Shown: piece after piece, positions 10,301 through 19,980 of the stretch
Layout of the letters: each line of letters opens with the position of its first letter
Numbering within the stretch: the stretch's first letter is position 1
NCBI GenBank assembly: GCA_030789695.1
Contig: CM061135.1
Span: 109,624,301 to 109,688,300, forward strand
Origin: Scilla litardierei
Taxonomy: Eukaryota > Streptophyta > Magnoliopsida > Asparagales > Asparagaceae
Direction: 5' to 3'
DNA length: 64,000 nucleotides
Notes under the pieces: model-generated
What the model was told of the DNA's origin: nothing
Database searches by the model: none
What the model saw: the letters and a program-made list of their open reading frames with translations, nothing else
Translations under genes and position numbers: made by a program

Positions 10301-11730
10301 AACATAGAACTATTGTAGTTTAGCATATGTTCAATTTTAAATATAGATAGAATGGCTCTTATCTAACTATATCCTCCCACTATTTTTTCGATCATTTTTA
10401 GCCATAATAATGAACGATTTAATTAAATTAAATTAAATGGAAAAGAGATCCAACCACCCTGAGCCTCACAACCTTGAGCATGCTCAACAAATTACTTGAC
10501 TCTGCGATTTGTAGATGACTCTTTATCAATCATATCATATATGATTCCCTTATTGGTTTTTACCCCTAGCCACTTATGATCATGTGTATGCTCATCCAAA
10601 TCACAATGACTAGTCTAGTCGGACCCTTGTTTTCGTGTCTAGCCTAACTTACGATGGCGCTCGGTGTATGGGCACAACTCGACGGTTTGGTTTAAGTCTA
10701 GACTATATCTCATGTATTGAGAAGTTGGTTTCCATAAAGTATCTATGACATAGCTTGAGTGTGCTCAACAACTATAACAAAGAACCAATAGTTTTCATTC
10801 TCTAAAACAAGGAGGGTTACTGCTAATCTTGAAGTTGATTTTTAATGTATTTGACTAGATTAATCGACGATGTCACATAATCATAATTCGCATCTTTGCG
10901 GTCCAGCAGAACACGACTAAGGATTTGGCTAGGCCATGATCAATATCCCAAGTCGAGCTAGGGTGATCCATAACACTAGTCAAAAAACACTAGACCGGTT
11001 CATGGTCCATTGAAGGAAACTTATTATTCATATGTGACTCATCGATTAAAATTGGCTTCAGTAAAACTAGTTAATCCTATCAACTAGTTGAATCCTAAAA
11101 TTCGAAATTATTAGGATTGGTTAATAACTTTTATTAATGTCCTTATCAACTATAAGGATTATTCGGTGCTATCCTAATCATGTATTAGGCATTTAAAATT
11201 CAAGTTGCAACAATTTAAATCATAGCCATTTGTTCGAAATTATTATTAGCGCAATTAAAATAATAATTTAGAGAGGGCTACCATAAATGAGAATTTAATA
11301 TGTTGCAACAATTTTTAAATCACAGCATGTCCATCAAAAAAATATCATATAATTTTTTGAAAGATTTTAATGGCTATCCTAATAGTTTTTCTTGAATTAT
11401 AACATAATCAATAAAACTAATATTACCTTTATCAACTAACCAATTTAGCTAAGCATAACAAAGCAATTAAAATTTATCTCATAAAATTTTCTTCCTAAAC
11501 ATGCAACTTAAATTTTATCTCATAATTTTAAGTTACATCAAAAATTATCACATAATTTTAAAGATTTAATTTTAAAATAAAATTAAATCTAATTTTCAAA
11601 AACAATTTTCGAAAATAAAAAGTGTTGCTTTAAAATGACATTTTTAAAGTTTAAATAAAACCTCCATCTTATGAAGAAACGTGCCGTATTATATGCTTCT
11701 ATAAATGCAAATCATAGATCAAGTACACAA
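7322..11730 (-). pseudogene. Copia internal region, decayed polyprotein
   Basis: Over 4 kb contain no open frame above about 60 codons. Recognisable scraps on the minus strand are the RNase H end (8178-8158) and the RT block DYDETF (8626-8609). The rest, including the gag side (about 9300-11700), is too degraded for me to assign. The motif TTGAG(T/C)(G/A)TGCTCAA recurs at about 9888, 10021, 10473 and 10750. Confidence 0.6.
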
Positions 11731-11743
11731 GGCTCTGATACCA
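11731..11743 (-). promoter_or_regulatory. Primer binding site of the minus-strand copia (initiator tRNA-Met type)
   Basis: On the minus strand this reads TGGTATCAGAGCC. That is the standard plant copia PBS complementary to the 3' end of initiator tRNA-Met, one base inside the 5' LTR. It fixes the orientation. Confidence 0.9.
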
Positions 11744-11744
11744 C

Positions 11745-12411
11745 TGTTGGGTTTTCTGGGTCCTTATGGCCATAAATACGGCGTCCGGCCTAAGTCAGTC
11801 GGACGAAGTTATCAAAATAGCAATGGAAAAATCGACTTAAAACAATTTTAAATCAAAGCCCTAAAGGAAACAACCCCTAGCCAGGATCTCTACTATCACT
11901 GGATTGGGTCCGACCAACCCCTAAGGATAGATCTATCTAACATTTGCAATTTATAAATGCATGTTTAATTTAAACTACTTACCTTTCCCTTCGTTTCCGC
12001 AGAATACGAAGCGTCGTTTTCAGCAACATTTCTTTGGCCCCGAGCCACTTCTCCCAAGCTGAACCGTGTCCCGAGCCACTCCTCCAAGCTGAACCGCTTC
12101 TCCCTACCCGCAATGCCCAACTTGTGCTAAATTCATAGTTTTGGCTCCATTTAACATGTTTGGAGTCCTTTTTTGACGCAGTTTGAACCTGCGTTTAGAC
12201 CGGGACGATTCCGTCATCTAGGTAACCGTTTCAATGCGTTTATTATATTAAATATTTATGTTAATATTTTAGGACACATTTAATTCTCTTTTGCATCATA
12301 TGCAAAATTCCCACATCGTTACTGTTCTAAACTTATATCGCAAACTTTTTGCGACTTATAAAATCCATTTGCATCCAATACAAATGAACTGAGTGCATAC
12401 ATCCCCCAACA
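11745..12411 (-). repeat. 5' LTR of the minus-strand copia (shortened form)
   Basis: This 667-bp LTR starts TGTTGGG (plus-strand sense) and ends CCCAACA, next to TSD TTCCC at 12412-12416. An internal deletion of about 830 bp relative to 5824-7321 has its junction near 12100. Confidence 0.8.
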
Positions 12412-12938
12412 TTCCCTAGGTCACATTTATGTCTTTTACTTATTCCAGGTCATTATGATGACTAATGGGCTACCAAAAGCCATTAGTTGCCTTTAATTAG
12501 ATAGTCTTTTAAGCTTCCAAGCTCTACCTATAAATGGAGCATGTAATCCTTTGTAACAAGCATCAATCAATCAAATTATCAATTCAGAATTGGGTTTTCT
12601 TCTCAAATTATGAGAGTTTTTATATCTTCTTTAGCTCTTCTAAAACCTTTCCTTGTCAATCTTTCTTTTAAGATTGGTGATCCAAATTCGCAAAAGCCCC
12701 CAAGTGCTTCAACCCAAGTGTGTTGCTGTGTGGATTGGTTAAACTCGTGTTCGTGGTTAGGCAAGTGGTCTAAGTAGCAGGCTGCGTTCCTATAATGTTG
12801 GTTGGCTATTTGCATTTGTCATGTCGGTGAACCATCTTTATTTAGAGCTTATCACTCCCTTTTTCCTTTCTCTAAAGCTGGATTATGTGCTCATATCCTT
12901 CTTTTTAAGTTTATTTTGAGTTCCTTGAATAACCTATG
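12412..12938 (+). mobile_element. Right part of the old Ty3/gypsy 3' LTR
   Basis: It begins with the right TSD copy TTCCC and continues the LTR split at 5823. A TATA box (CTATAAATGG, about 12527-12536) is followed by 'gtaatcctttgtaacaagcatcaatcaatc', an arrangement typical of plant gypsy LTR promoters and polyadenylation regions. The 3' boundary of this LTR is not clear; sequence up to 12938 is the flank of the gypsy-1 insertion. Confidence 0.55.
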
Positions 12939-13840
12939 TGTCACGCTCCACTTCCCAAAGCTATGGAGGCGAGACGTGAGAAGGTCCGCACAGACGTGGA
13001 GCTGTGAAGCCACACGCCTGATAAGCGTCAATTTAAAATTTTCAAAGCAAGTCCCTGTATCTGCAAACAGAACAACAATAATAATAACAAGAAAGAGAGA
13101 CTGATATATAAATAATCTACTCTCAGAAATTGTCCACAATAATATTCAACATCCAGAAAAGCCACCAGGCTAAAGGAAAGAGTCTAAAGGCCCAAAACAT
13201 GGCCAACAAAACCACAACATAACAAAGTATAGGTGCTGCGCACCGACAACTACAGCAGTCTAAAACAAAAGGGAAAGCTCAACGAAGACACTAGGACTGG
13301 TCCCCAGTGTCCACGTACTCCTCAACGAATGCAGGTTCTGACTCAGCGTCAGCAAACACCACGTCCTCCGCAGCACTCTCAGGCTCGGGATCTAACATAT
13401 GTCACCCAAAAGAGTAAAGGGGCACATGTCAGCAAGCCTAAAAGACTTGGGCAAGGAAACTGAAAGGAAAGTACACTAACAACCTAGCAGTTATAGTGTG
13501 ATGCATAACATGGCAAGTATAGTATGGAAGAGACAAGTAAATGGAAGTACAAGTAGCAAGTATATCATGGATAACAAGTTTTACAAGTAAAAACACGGAC
13601 AAGTACAAGTCAAGTAGTTCACGTCAAGTGAACAAGTCAAGTAAACACGTCAAGTAAACAAGTCGTGCACAGAGATTTCGTCTGCTGGCTAGAGTGGCTG
13701 ATCGGGCCAAGTCGTAAGCTCAGGTGACCGCTTATCCCTACCCCTCCACGTGTATCGAGCCAGGGCATTACCCCGAACACGGAATGCTCGCTTCTAGATC
13801 ACGAGCCAGGAAGTGTATTTAACACGTATGGCGTAGGGTT
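12939..13840 (-). repeat. 3' LTR of gypsy-1, left piece
   Basis: It matches 27990-28889 almost base for base, up to the 'gtagggtt' where the copia element entered. It contains AAGTA-rich stretches (about 13540-13660, 'caagtcaagtaaacacgtcaagtaaac'), and its short ORFs are not conserved genes. Confidence 0.9.
13836..13840. repeat. Target-site duplication (left) of the plus-strand copia
   Basis: GGGTT at 13836-13840 equals GGGTT at 21637-21641. The undisturbed 5' LTR of gypsy-1 has a single GGGTT at the matching place (near 28890), which confirms the empty site. Confidence 0.95.
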
Positions 13841-14444
13841 TGTTGGATATGGAAGACGTTTGTACACCCTTGTGGGGGATGTACGAGGGAATACGGACCT
13901 CGAACGTCGCGTACACGAAGTCGTGTACAAAGGGAATCTGTTCCCTTGCGGAGAGGATCTCTGGATGAGTGGGAAAGTCGCATTATATATGCATAAGTGC
14001 ATGCGACATATGGCTAATAAAGGGGGAATATCTTAAGCTTATGTTGTACCATGCATATGGTACAACTTAAGCTTATAATGTGCCATGTATCATGGTACAC
14101 CTTAATTAAGTTGTTTCAAAGGAACAACTTACCCTAAAATAACTACCTTGGGGGCTATAAATAAGACCCAAGGGTAAGCCATTTCTTACACCATTTGCAT
14201 GGAATTCATGCATGCATCTTCATTCTAGCGAAGCTCTGCAGAAATCCTTCCTCTCCTCTATCCAAGTTCTTAATCTAAAGTAGAGATTTAGATTGTGGAT
14301 TTAGTAGCCTTACTCCGTTCGTGAGTAGACTCGATCCGTCGTGGCGAATCCGAAGGCGAAGTTCGTAGACTACCGTGCCGCGTACGCAAGCGTAAGTCTC
14401 AACTTCATTTATCGATCCTAACTCTGTTTTGACAGGATCCAACA
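13841..14444 (+). repeat. 5' LTR of the young copia
   Basis: It starts TGTTGGATATGG and ends GATCCAACA. The U3 part contains a hairpin (GTTGTACCAT / ATGGTACAAC, arms 14043-14052 and 14057-14066) and a TATA box (CTATAAATA, about 14156-14164) embedded between TTGGGGG and CCCAAGGG. Transcription would start shortly downstream. Confidence 0.95.
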
Positions 14445-14445
14445 T

Positions 14446-14458
14446 TGGTATCAGAGCC
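14446..14458 (+). promoter_or_regulatory. Primer binding site (initiator tRNA-Met)
   Basis: TGGTATCAGAGCC lies two bases after the 5' LTR. It is the canonical plant copia minus-strand primer site. Confidence 0.93.
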
Positions 14459-14508
14459 ATATGGGTTCGCCCCGGTCAAACCACCGCCCCGTCGAAACTA
14501 TGAACGAG

Positions 14509-14657
14509 TCGTTGTCTTTTTCACGAATGGGTCTCCTACTATTACGGATATAGTAGGAACGCTTCGTGACGGAGAGAACGCAGTGGTTGTTCTTTTCACG
14601 TTAGGGTCTCCTATCATTACGGATATGGTAGGAACTCTCCGTGACGGGAAGAACCGA
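14509..14657 (+). repeat. Two-copy 75-bp hairpin repeat in the copia leader
   Basis: The units carry hairpins at 14535-14557 (CCTACTA / TAGTAGG) and 14610-14632 (CCTATCA / TGGTAGG) around the shared loop TTACGGATA. An outer imperfect stem (TTCACG / CGTGACGG and nearby) encloses each. One stem pair changed from T-A to C-G with both bases altered, and one changed from C-G to T/U-G. Confidence 0.8.
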
Positions 14658-14929
14658 CCGTTCACGTAGTATGTTATTTTTCATTTTTGGCACACGGCCA
14701 TTAGGAAATAACTAATTTCTCGACGAACGGGTGCTTCATCGACGAACGGGTGCTTCATCGAGGAAGGTGATGGTAGTTATTTCCATCGGGTAAGAGGAAA
14801 TTTGGTGCATGTGCACCATGGCCAAATGGGCTATGAAGGCCATGCACCCCCCCTCCCCAAGCGGAGGGGGTTGGCTACGGCCAATAACCACCGGCGACCA
14901 CCCCATCAAGGGGGAGGAATGTGTGCGGC

Positions 14930-15370
14930 AACCCCATTCAAAGGGGGTGGCCGGCCATGGCCAAAGGGGCCATGGCCGGCCAATGCCAAATGGCCTTGGC
15001 CATGACCGGCCATGGCCAAGCCATGGCCGGCCATGGCCAGGCCGGCAGTGGCCGGCCAAGGCCAGGCCGGCAATGGCCGGCCTTGGCCAAGGCCTACCGG
15101 CCTGGCCGGCCCTGGCAGTGGCCAGGGCCGGCGCCCTGGCCTCGGCCAGGGCCTGGCCGGCCCTGGCAGTGGCCAGGGCCGGCTGGCCTGCCCTGGCAGA
15201 GGCCAGGGCCAATGCCCTGGCCTCGGCCAGGGCCTGGCCGGCCTTGGCCGGCCTCGGCCAGGGCAGAGGCCCTGGCCGAGGGGGCCAAGGCCCCTGGCCG
15301 GCCAGGGCAGAGGCCCTGGCCGGCCCTTGGCCAAGCCCCGGCCAGGGCAGAGGCCCTGGCCGGGAAGAAG
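14930..15370 (+). repeat. GGCC-rich simple array in the copia leader
   Basis: About 430 bp consist almost only of permutations of GGCCATGGCC, GGCCGGCC and GGCCAGGGC, with high GC and dense self-complementarity. All reading frames are open here only because the repeat lacks A/T-rich stop codons. Long overlapping ORFs on both strands (Gly/Pro/Trp/Arg-rich) are therefore artefacts. Confidence 0.85.
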
Positions 15371-15567
15371 TTGCGACCAAAAATTGGTCAACCAATTTGG
15401 TGTTTTTGGTCGACCAATCCGACAGAAGGTCTGGGTCGATTGCAAACTTGCCAAATGATCCATACGGGGTAACAAAAGGCCTTGGTCAAACTCGAATGTG
15501 TCGATTAGTCCATACGGGGCTAACCACAGTGCCGACTAGTTCATACGGGACTAACGTTTTTCTTTGG

Positions 15568-15806
15568 GCTCTACTCCTTGAAGACTAGCCATAGTGCTCT
15601 ACTTCATGCGAGATTAGCCAAGTCATTGTGCTCTACTCTACGGAGATTAGCCAATGTACTTATGAAATTGTGCTCTACTCCTTGAAGATTAGTCTTAGTG
15701 CTCTACTTCATGCGAGATTAGCCATGTCATTGTGCTCTACTCTACGGAGATTAGCCAATGTACTTATGACGTTGTGCTCTACTCTACGGAGATTAGCCAA
15801 TGTATT
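15568..15806 (+). repeat. Higher-order tandem repeat A-B-C-A-B-C-C in the copia leader
   Basis: Units start with GCTCTAC at 15568, 15596, 15630, 15672, 15700, 15734 and 15776. The spacing is 28, 34, 42, 28, 34 and 42 bp, so a 104-bp three-part block is repeated exactly in length and followed by a third C-type unit. Each unit contains GA(G/A)ATTAGCC or a variant. Confidence 0.9.
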
Positions 15807-15820
15807 TTAAATTTTTGAAA

Positions 15821-16330
15821 AATACGTTTTTCAAAAACGATTTTCCGCTGCAAAGTACTATAAGAGTACTAACATTTGATAAAGTGAGGGAGAAATATTG
15901 AAAGTTACTCTAGATGGTGATTGGAAACATAGTGACCTTTCCGACTCTAGAGTAACATCTTCAATATTTTTTGAAAGTAACTTATCAAATTAAGAATATC
16001 ATTCCAAGTGGGAGTTGATTTTAGAACTATCCATATGGGATATTCTATTATCATTTCAAGTGGGAATTATATCTGAAAAATACGTTTTCAAACTCGTTTT
16101 CCGCTGCTAGTACTATAAGAGTACTATTGTTTGATAAGTGATGGGGGAATATTGAAGGTTGTTCTAGATGGTGATTGGAATCATAGAGACCTTTTCGATT
16201 CTAGAACAACATCTTCAATATTTTTCAAAAGTAACTTATCAAATATAATATAATTCCAAGTGGGATTTGAATTTTTTTATAACTATCCAAATGGGATACT
16301 TTATTATCATTTCAAGTGGGAGTTATATTT
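15821..16330 (+). repeat. 258-bp tandem duplication with a conserved long hairpin, copia leader
   Basis: Copy 1 starts AATACGTTTT at 15821 and copy 2 at 16079. Each holds a stem-loop: copy 1 arms GTTACTCTAGA / TCTAGAGTAAC, copy 2 arms GTTGTTCTAGA / TCTAGAACAAC. A lower stem (ATATTGAA / TTCAATAT) lies below a small internal loop. The stem differences between copies are compensated on both arms. Each copy also has two CAAGTGGGA motifs resembling the element's PPT. Confidence 0.88.
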
Positions 16331-16400
16331 TAAGAATTTTTTATGCAATGTTTTGATCGAACCTTCGGTTTTGTGTCTTTTGCAGCATTTTAAAAGTAAA

Positions 16401-17265
16401 ATGTCTTCCGCTTCAAAGAATATCGTCGCTGAGTTAAACAAAGGTGAAAAACTCAACGGCGATAATTACAAACTTTGGTCCATTAAGATACAATACGTTT
16501 TAGAGGAGCAAGAAGTGCTCGAAACTCTAAAGAACGTAATGATTGAACCCGAGTTGGGCACTACGGCCCAACACAGACGAGACAAGGAAGCTTTTGATGC
16601 TTGGTCTCAGAAGAATAAGATAGCACGCATTACGTTATTAAGCAGTATGGCTGATGACATAATGCGCATCTTCCGAGAACATGACCTAGCCATGGACATA
16701 TGGTCCAAGCTAGAGGAGAAGTTCGGTGGCACATCGGTGTCCAAACTTCGCGCCTTAACTATAAGGTTCGATACATATAAGAACCATCCAGATCATTCCA
16801 TGGGGAAACATCTGCGACATATGGCGAACCTTATCTCGGAGTTAAAGGACGCAGGTCATGTGCTCACTGATGAGCAACAAATCCAAGTAGTCATACGTTC
16901 CCTACCAAATGGGTGGGATCAAATGAAGATGCATCTCACTCACAATGAGAGCATCAAGACCTTCAGCGATGTTTCCAAGCACCTCGAATTAGAGGAAGAG
17001 CGGCTTGCGGCTGCCAAGCCAAGTGCAGAAGTGCACATGGTTGCTAGTTCCTCACACGGGGGAAAGAAACGTAAAGATCATTCGAAGTCTTCTAATGAAC
17101 GTAATAAGCAACCTGAGTCTACCAAGGAACCCAAACATAAGGGTGGGCACAAGAAATGACACAAGAAGAAAGACTTGAAAAGGATCAAGTGCTTCAAGTG
17201 CAACAAGCTCGGTCACTATGCTCGTTCGTGTACGAGTGGAAGTGACGAGGTGCCACCGACCACAT
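16401..17265 (+). pseudogene. Copia Gag with internal stop
   Basis: The start ATG at 16401 gives MSSASKNIVAELNKGEKLNGDNYKLW, a typical copia Gag N-terminus, followed by the helical capsid-like domain (VLEEQEVLETL, FGGTSVSKLRALTIRF, LRHMANLISELKDAGHVLTDEQQ) and a Lys-rich tail. The frame reaches a TGA at 17157-17159. Beyond it, still in frame, lies a perfect CX2CX4HX4C zinc knuckle (CFKCNKLGHYARSC, about 17179-17235) and then TAG at 17263-17265. The product would be a 252-residue Gag without its nucleic-acid-binding knuckle. In-frame ORF extension upstream of 16401 is leader sequence. Confidence 0.88.
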
Positions 17266-17557
17266 AGCAAAGGACAGACGGTCCTTCGTGGAGTATCACC
17301 GGATACCCCAAGGAATGAAGTGGATCAATGTAGGAAACAACACACGTGTTGTAGAGAAAGGCGTTGGGAATTGCAATCTAGACTTGGACAACGGCCACAC
17401 TCTCCTACTTTATGATGTTCTCTTCATTCCATATATTCAAAGGAATATTAATACTATGGTCAATTTAATGGGTCTTGGTTATAGTTGGTTCCTTCATGAT
17501 TGTAATATGGACCTATTTTGTAATAATTGCTTTATTGGTTCTGGGTTATGTATTTAA
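17249..17557 (+). pseudogene. Copia protease remnant
   Basis: The frame shifts relative to Gag, and GATDHIAKD is followed by the known copia PR block (EYHRIPQGMKWI..GNNTRVV, LLLYDVLFIPYIQRNI). The segment before GATDH that should carry the catalytic Asp-Ser-Gly is deleted, so Gag's tail is fused to the middle of the protease active-site region. No proteolytic activity is expected. Stop at 17555-17557. Confidence 0.8.
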
Positions 17558-17583
17558 AGAATTCATTGTAATAAGTACAATGT

Positions 17584-18638
17584 ATGATTTCTCATTTCCT
17601 TGTGACAAATTCTTTGACTAATGAGTCTAATATAATTTGTTGGCACACAAGACTTGGTCATATTGGACCAACGCGTATGGATAGATTTACCAAACGTGGC
17701 CTTCTATCCAATGTTTCAAAGGTTGAAATGTCGACCTGTGAACATTGCCTTGTGGGGAAATCTTGTCGCAAGCCGTTTGGAACCGGCACAAGGGCCGAGG
17801 TTCCATTACAGCTTATCCATTCAGACATATGTGGTCCGATGAATGTCTAGACAATACGCGGAAAGTCCTATTTCATCACTTTTATTGATGATTTCACCCG
17901 ATTCGGACATATCTATTTTGATATCCCACAAAAGTGAAGCTTTGGCTTGCTTTAAAAACTATATGAGTTTAGTGGTGAATCAATTAGATCGCAAAATTAA
18001 GATCTTGCGAACCGATAGGGGCAGTGAATATCAATCAACAAGTTTTAAGGAACTTTGTGATGACAAAGGCATAGTACATCAGGTATCTATGCCTTATACT
18101 CCTCAACAAATTGGTGTTGCAGAAAGGAGGAATAGGACTTTAATGAAAAATGGTCCGTTCAATGATGGCGCAAGCTAACTTGCCAATCACCTTTTGGGGT
18201 GATGCATTATTGACGGCCGCTTTCATTTTGAACCGTGTACCCTCGAAATCAGTTAGCTCCACTCCTTATGAGTTGTGGAACCAAAGGTCTCCTGACTTAA
18301 ACATTTTGAAACCTTGGGGTTGTGCATTCTACGCATATATTTCCTCCCATAAGTATGGCAAACTTGGGCCAAGGGGAAGGAAACGTATCTTTATACGATA
18401 CGCAGAAAACTCCAAAGGTTATATTTTTGTTAGTCAGGAAGACAATGGTGGGCTAATTGAGTTTGAGTCGAGGGATGTCACTTTCTTGGAAAACGAGTTT
18501 CCAAGACAGGGCGAGATAAGTCAGTACTTATCTTTATTTGAGATTTATGATCAAGAAGGATTACCTCATTCGAGTGGGAGAATTCTTGGTGAAAACGAAA
18601 ATACGTTTCAACCTTTCACCAATGGATTATACGAATGA
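17584..18638 (+). pseudogene. Copia GAG-pre-integrase and integrase, three breaks
   Basis: The pre-integrase zinc domain (WHTRLGH...CEHCLVGKSCRKPF) is followed by the integrase core: first Asp in LIHSDICGPM, second in ILRTDRGSEY, Glu in GVAERRNRTL. The C-terminal part has NRVPSKSVSSTPYELW and KLGPRGRKRIFIRY. The frame is broken by TAG at 17848-17850, by an extra T near 17920 and by an extra A near 18146. All three catalytic residues can be read, but not in one frame. The frame shifts again around 18600 before RT. Confidence 0.87.
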
Positions 18639-19880
18639 CGATTATCCTATTCCATACGGGAATAATGATCCAAGTGGAAGCAATTCTAACGACATTCCAA
18701 GTGGGAGTGATATTAGAATTGATCTAAATTCGAGTCAACAAGGACTTGAAGAATCTCAAATACTACAAGATGATGACAAGCCTGCTATTTTCAAACAGGC
18801 CGCATCATGCCCTGCGAAAGACAAATGGATGGAAGCGATGAAGGAGGAATTGAAATCCATGAAAGTTAACCAAGTCTGGGACTTAGTTAACTTACCCAGA
18901 GGACATAGAGCAATTGGGAACAAATGGGTTCTCAAGATCAAGCATAAGGCTGATGGCTCTATTGACAGATATAAAGCTCGACTTGTCGCGAAAGGTTTTA
19001 CGCAACAGGAAGGGATAGACTACGAAGAGACCTTCTCACCTGTTGTGCGTTTTACCTTGATTCGCATGATTCTGGCAATGGTAGCTTGCTTATACCTCGA
19101 ATTACATCAGATGGATGTAAAGACTGCCTTTCTCAATGGAGAATTGGACGAGGAGATCTATATGGAACAACCAACAGGGTTTGTAAAAGAAGGAAACGAA
19201 CATAAGGTTTGTAAACTTCGTAAGTCCATATATAGTCTTAAATAATCCTCGAGGCAATGGTATATACAATTTCAAGAAGTTGTCTTATCAAATGGATTTT
19301 CCATGCTTGATGAAGATAACTGAGTATATATCAAGAGGATTAAAAGCAAGTATATTATCATGTCTCTATATGTAGATGACATTTTAATAGCCAGAAATGA
19401 CAAGGGCTTTGTGATGAGTATCAAGGCTTGGCTTTCATCAGTATTTGAGATGAAAGGCATAGGAAAAGCCGCATATATCCTTGGAGTTAAGATTTCAAGG
19501 AATCGTTCGAAGAAACTTCTTTCTCTTTCACAGGAGACTTATATAAAGAAGGTTCTAGAACGATTTAATATGCAGGACTGCAAGTCCATTGATATTCATA
19601 TAAGCATATGCGATAATTTATATCTGGAATCGTGTCCAAAGAACCAAAAGGAAAAGGAAATTATGGAAAAAGTTCCATATTCCAGTGCAGTTGATAGTCT
19701 TATGTACGCTATGGTGTGTACGAGACCGGACATCTGTTTTGCCGTTGGAAATGGTAAGCTGTTACCAATCCAACCCAGGGCAAGAACACTGGAAAGCGGT
19801 TAAGAGGATAATGCAGTATCTTAAAGGAACTGCAGATTTGCAAAAGACTATGATAAAACCAAGAAGGTAGACATAAGGTA
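18639..19880 (+). pseudogene. Copia reverse transcriptase, several breaks
   Basis: The order is normal for copia RT: WMEAMKEELKSMKVNQVWDLVNLP, KWVLKIKHKADGSIDRYKARLVAKGFTQQEGIDYEETFSPVV, MDVKTAFLNGELDEEIYMEQP, the catalytic SLYVDDILIA (about 19360-19389), FEMKGIGKAAYILGVKI, PYSSAVDSLMYAM and RPDICFAVG. Lesions: TAA at 19243-19245, TGA near 19320 and a frameshift near 19747. The final block WKAVKRIMQYLKGTAD is readable in another frame. Confidence 0.88.
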
Positions 19881-19980
19881 CATATCTATGCATGAGATGA
19901 TAGAGGATCAGCTTACGAAAGTGATCCCCAGAAATGTGTTTTATAAACACTTATCATCCCAAGGATTGCGTATGAGCTGA
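19855..19980 (+). pseudogene. Copia RNase H, only the C-terminal end left
   Basis: After YLKGTAD the sequence jumps to a short tail (KVDIRYISMHEMIEDQLTKVIPRNVFYKHLSSQGLRMS, stop 19978-19980), which is the normal end of copia RNase H. The catalytic middle of RNase H is deleted. Confidence 0.7.

Larger units (their letters stand above)
5824..12411 (-). mobile_element. Degenerate Ty1/copia LTR retrotransposon, minus strand
   Basis: The element is bounded by TSD TTCCC and by two related LTRs (5824-7321 and 11745-12411). A copia-type primer binding site lies just inside the right LTR, so transcription ran right to left. The interior (7322-11730) has no long open frame. Reverse-complement reading still gives DYDETF at 8626-8609 (RT N-terminal block) and LADLLTK at 8178-8158 (end of RNase H). 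These lie only about 450 bp apart, so much of RT and RNase H is deleted. The LTRs differ at many sites and one has lost about 830 bp, so this is an old insertion, nested in the older Ty3/gypsy LTR. Confidence 0.85.

Noticed and set aside
7322..11730. Possible host gene in the long region without ORFs
   Set aside because: The region lies between the LTRs of one copia element, keeps the RT and RNase H scraps on the minus strand and has no exon-like open segments.
14736..15588. ORFs of 219, 259, 189, 183 and 148 codons on both strands
   Set aside because: They lie in the GGCC array, which is open in nearly all frames because it lacks T/A-rich stop codons. Products are Gly/Pro/Trp/Arg repeats with no conserved domain.
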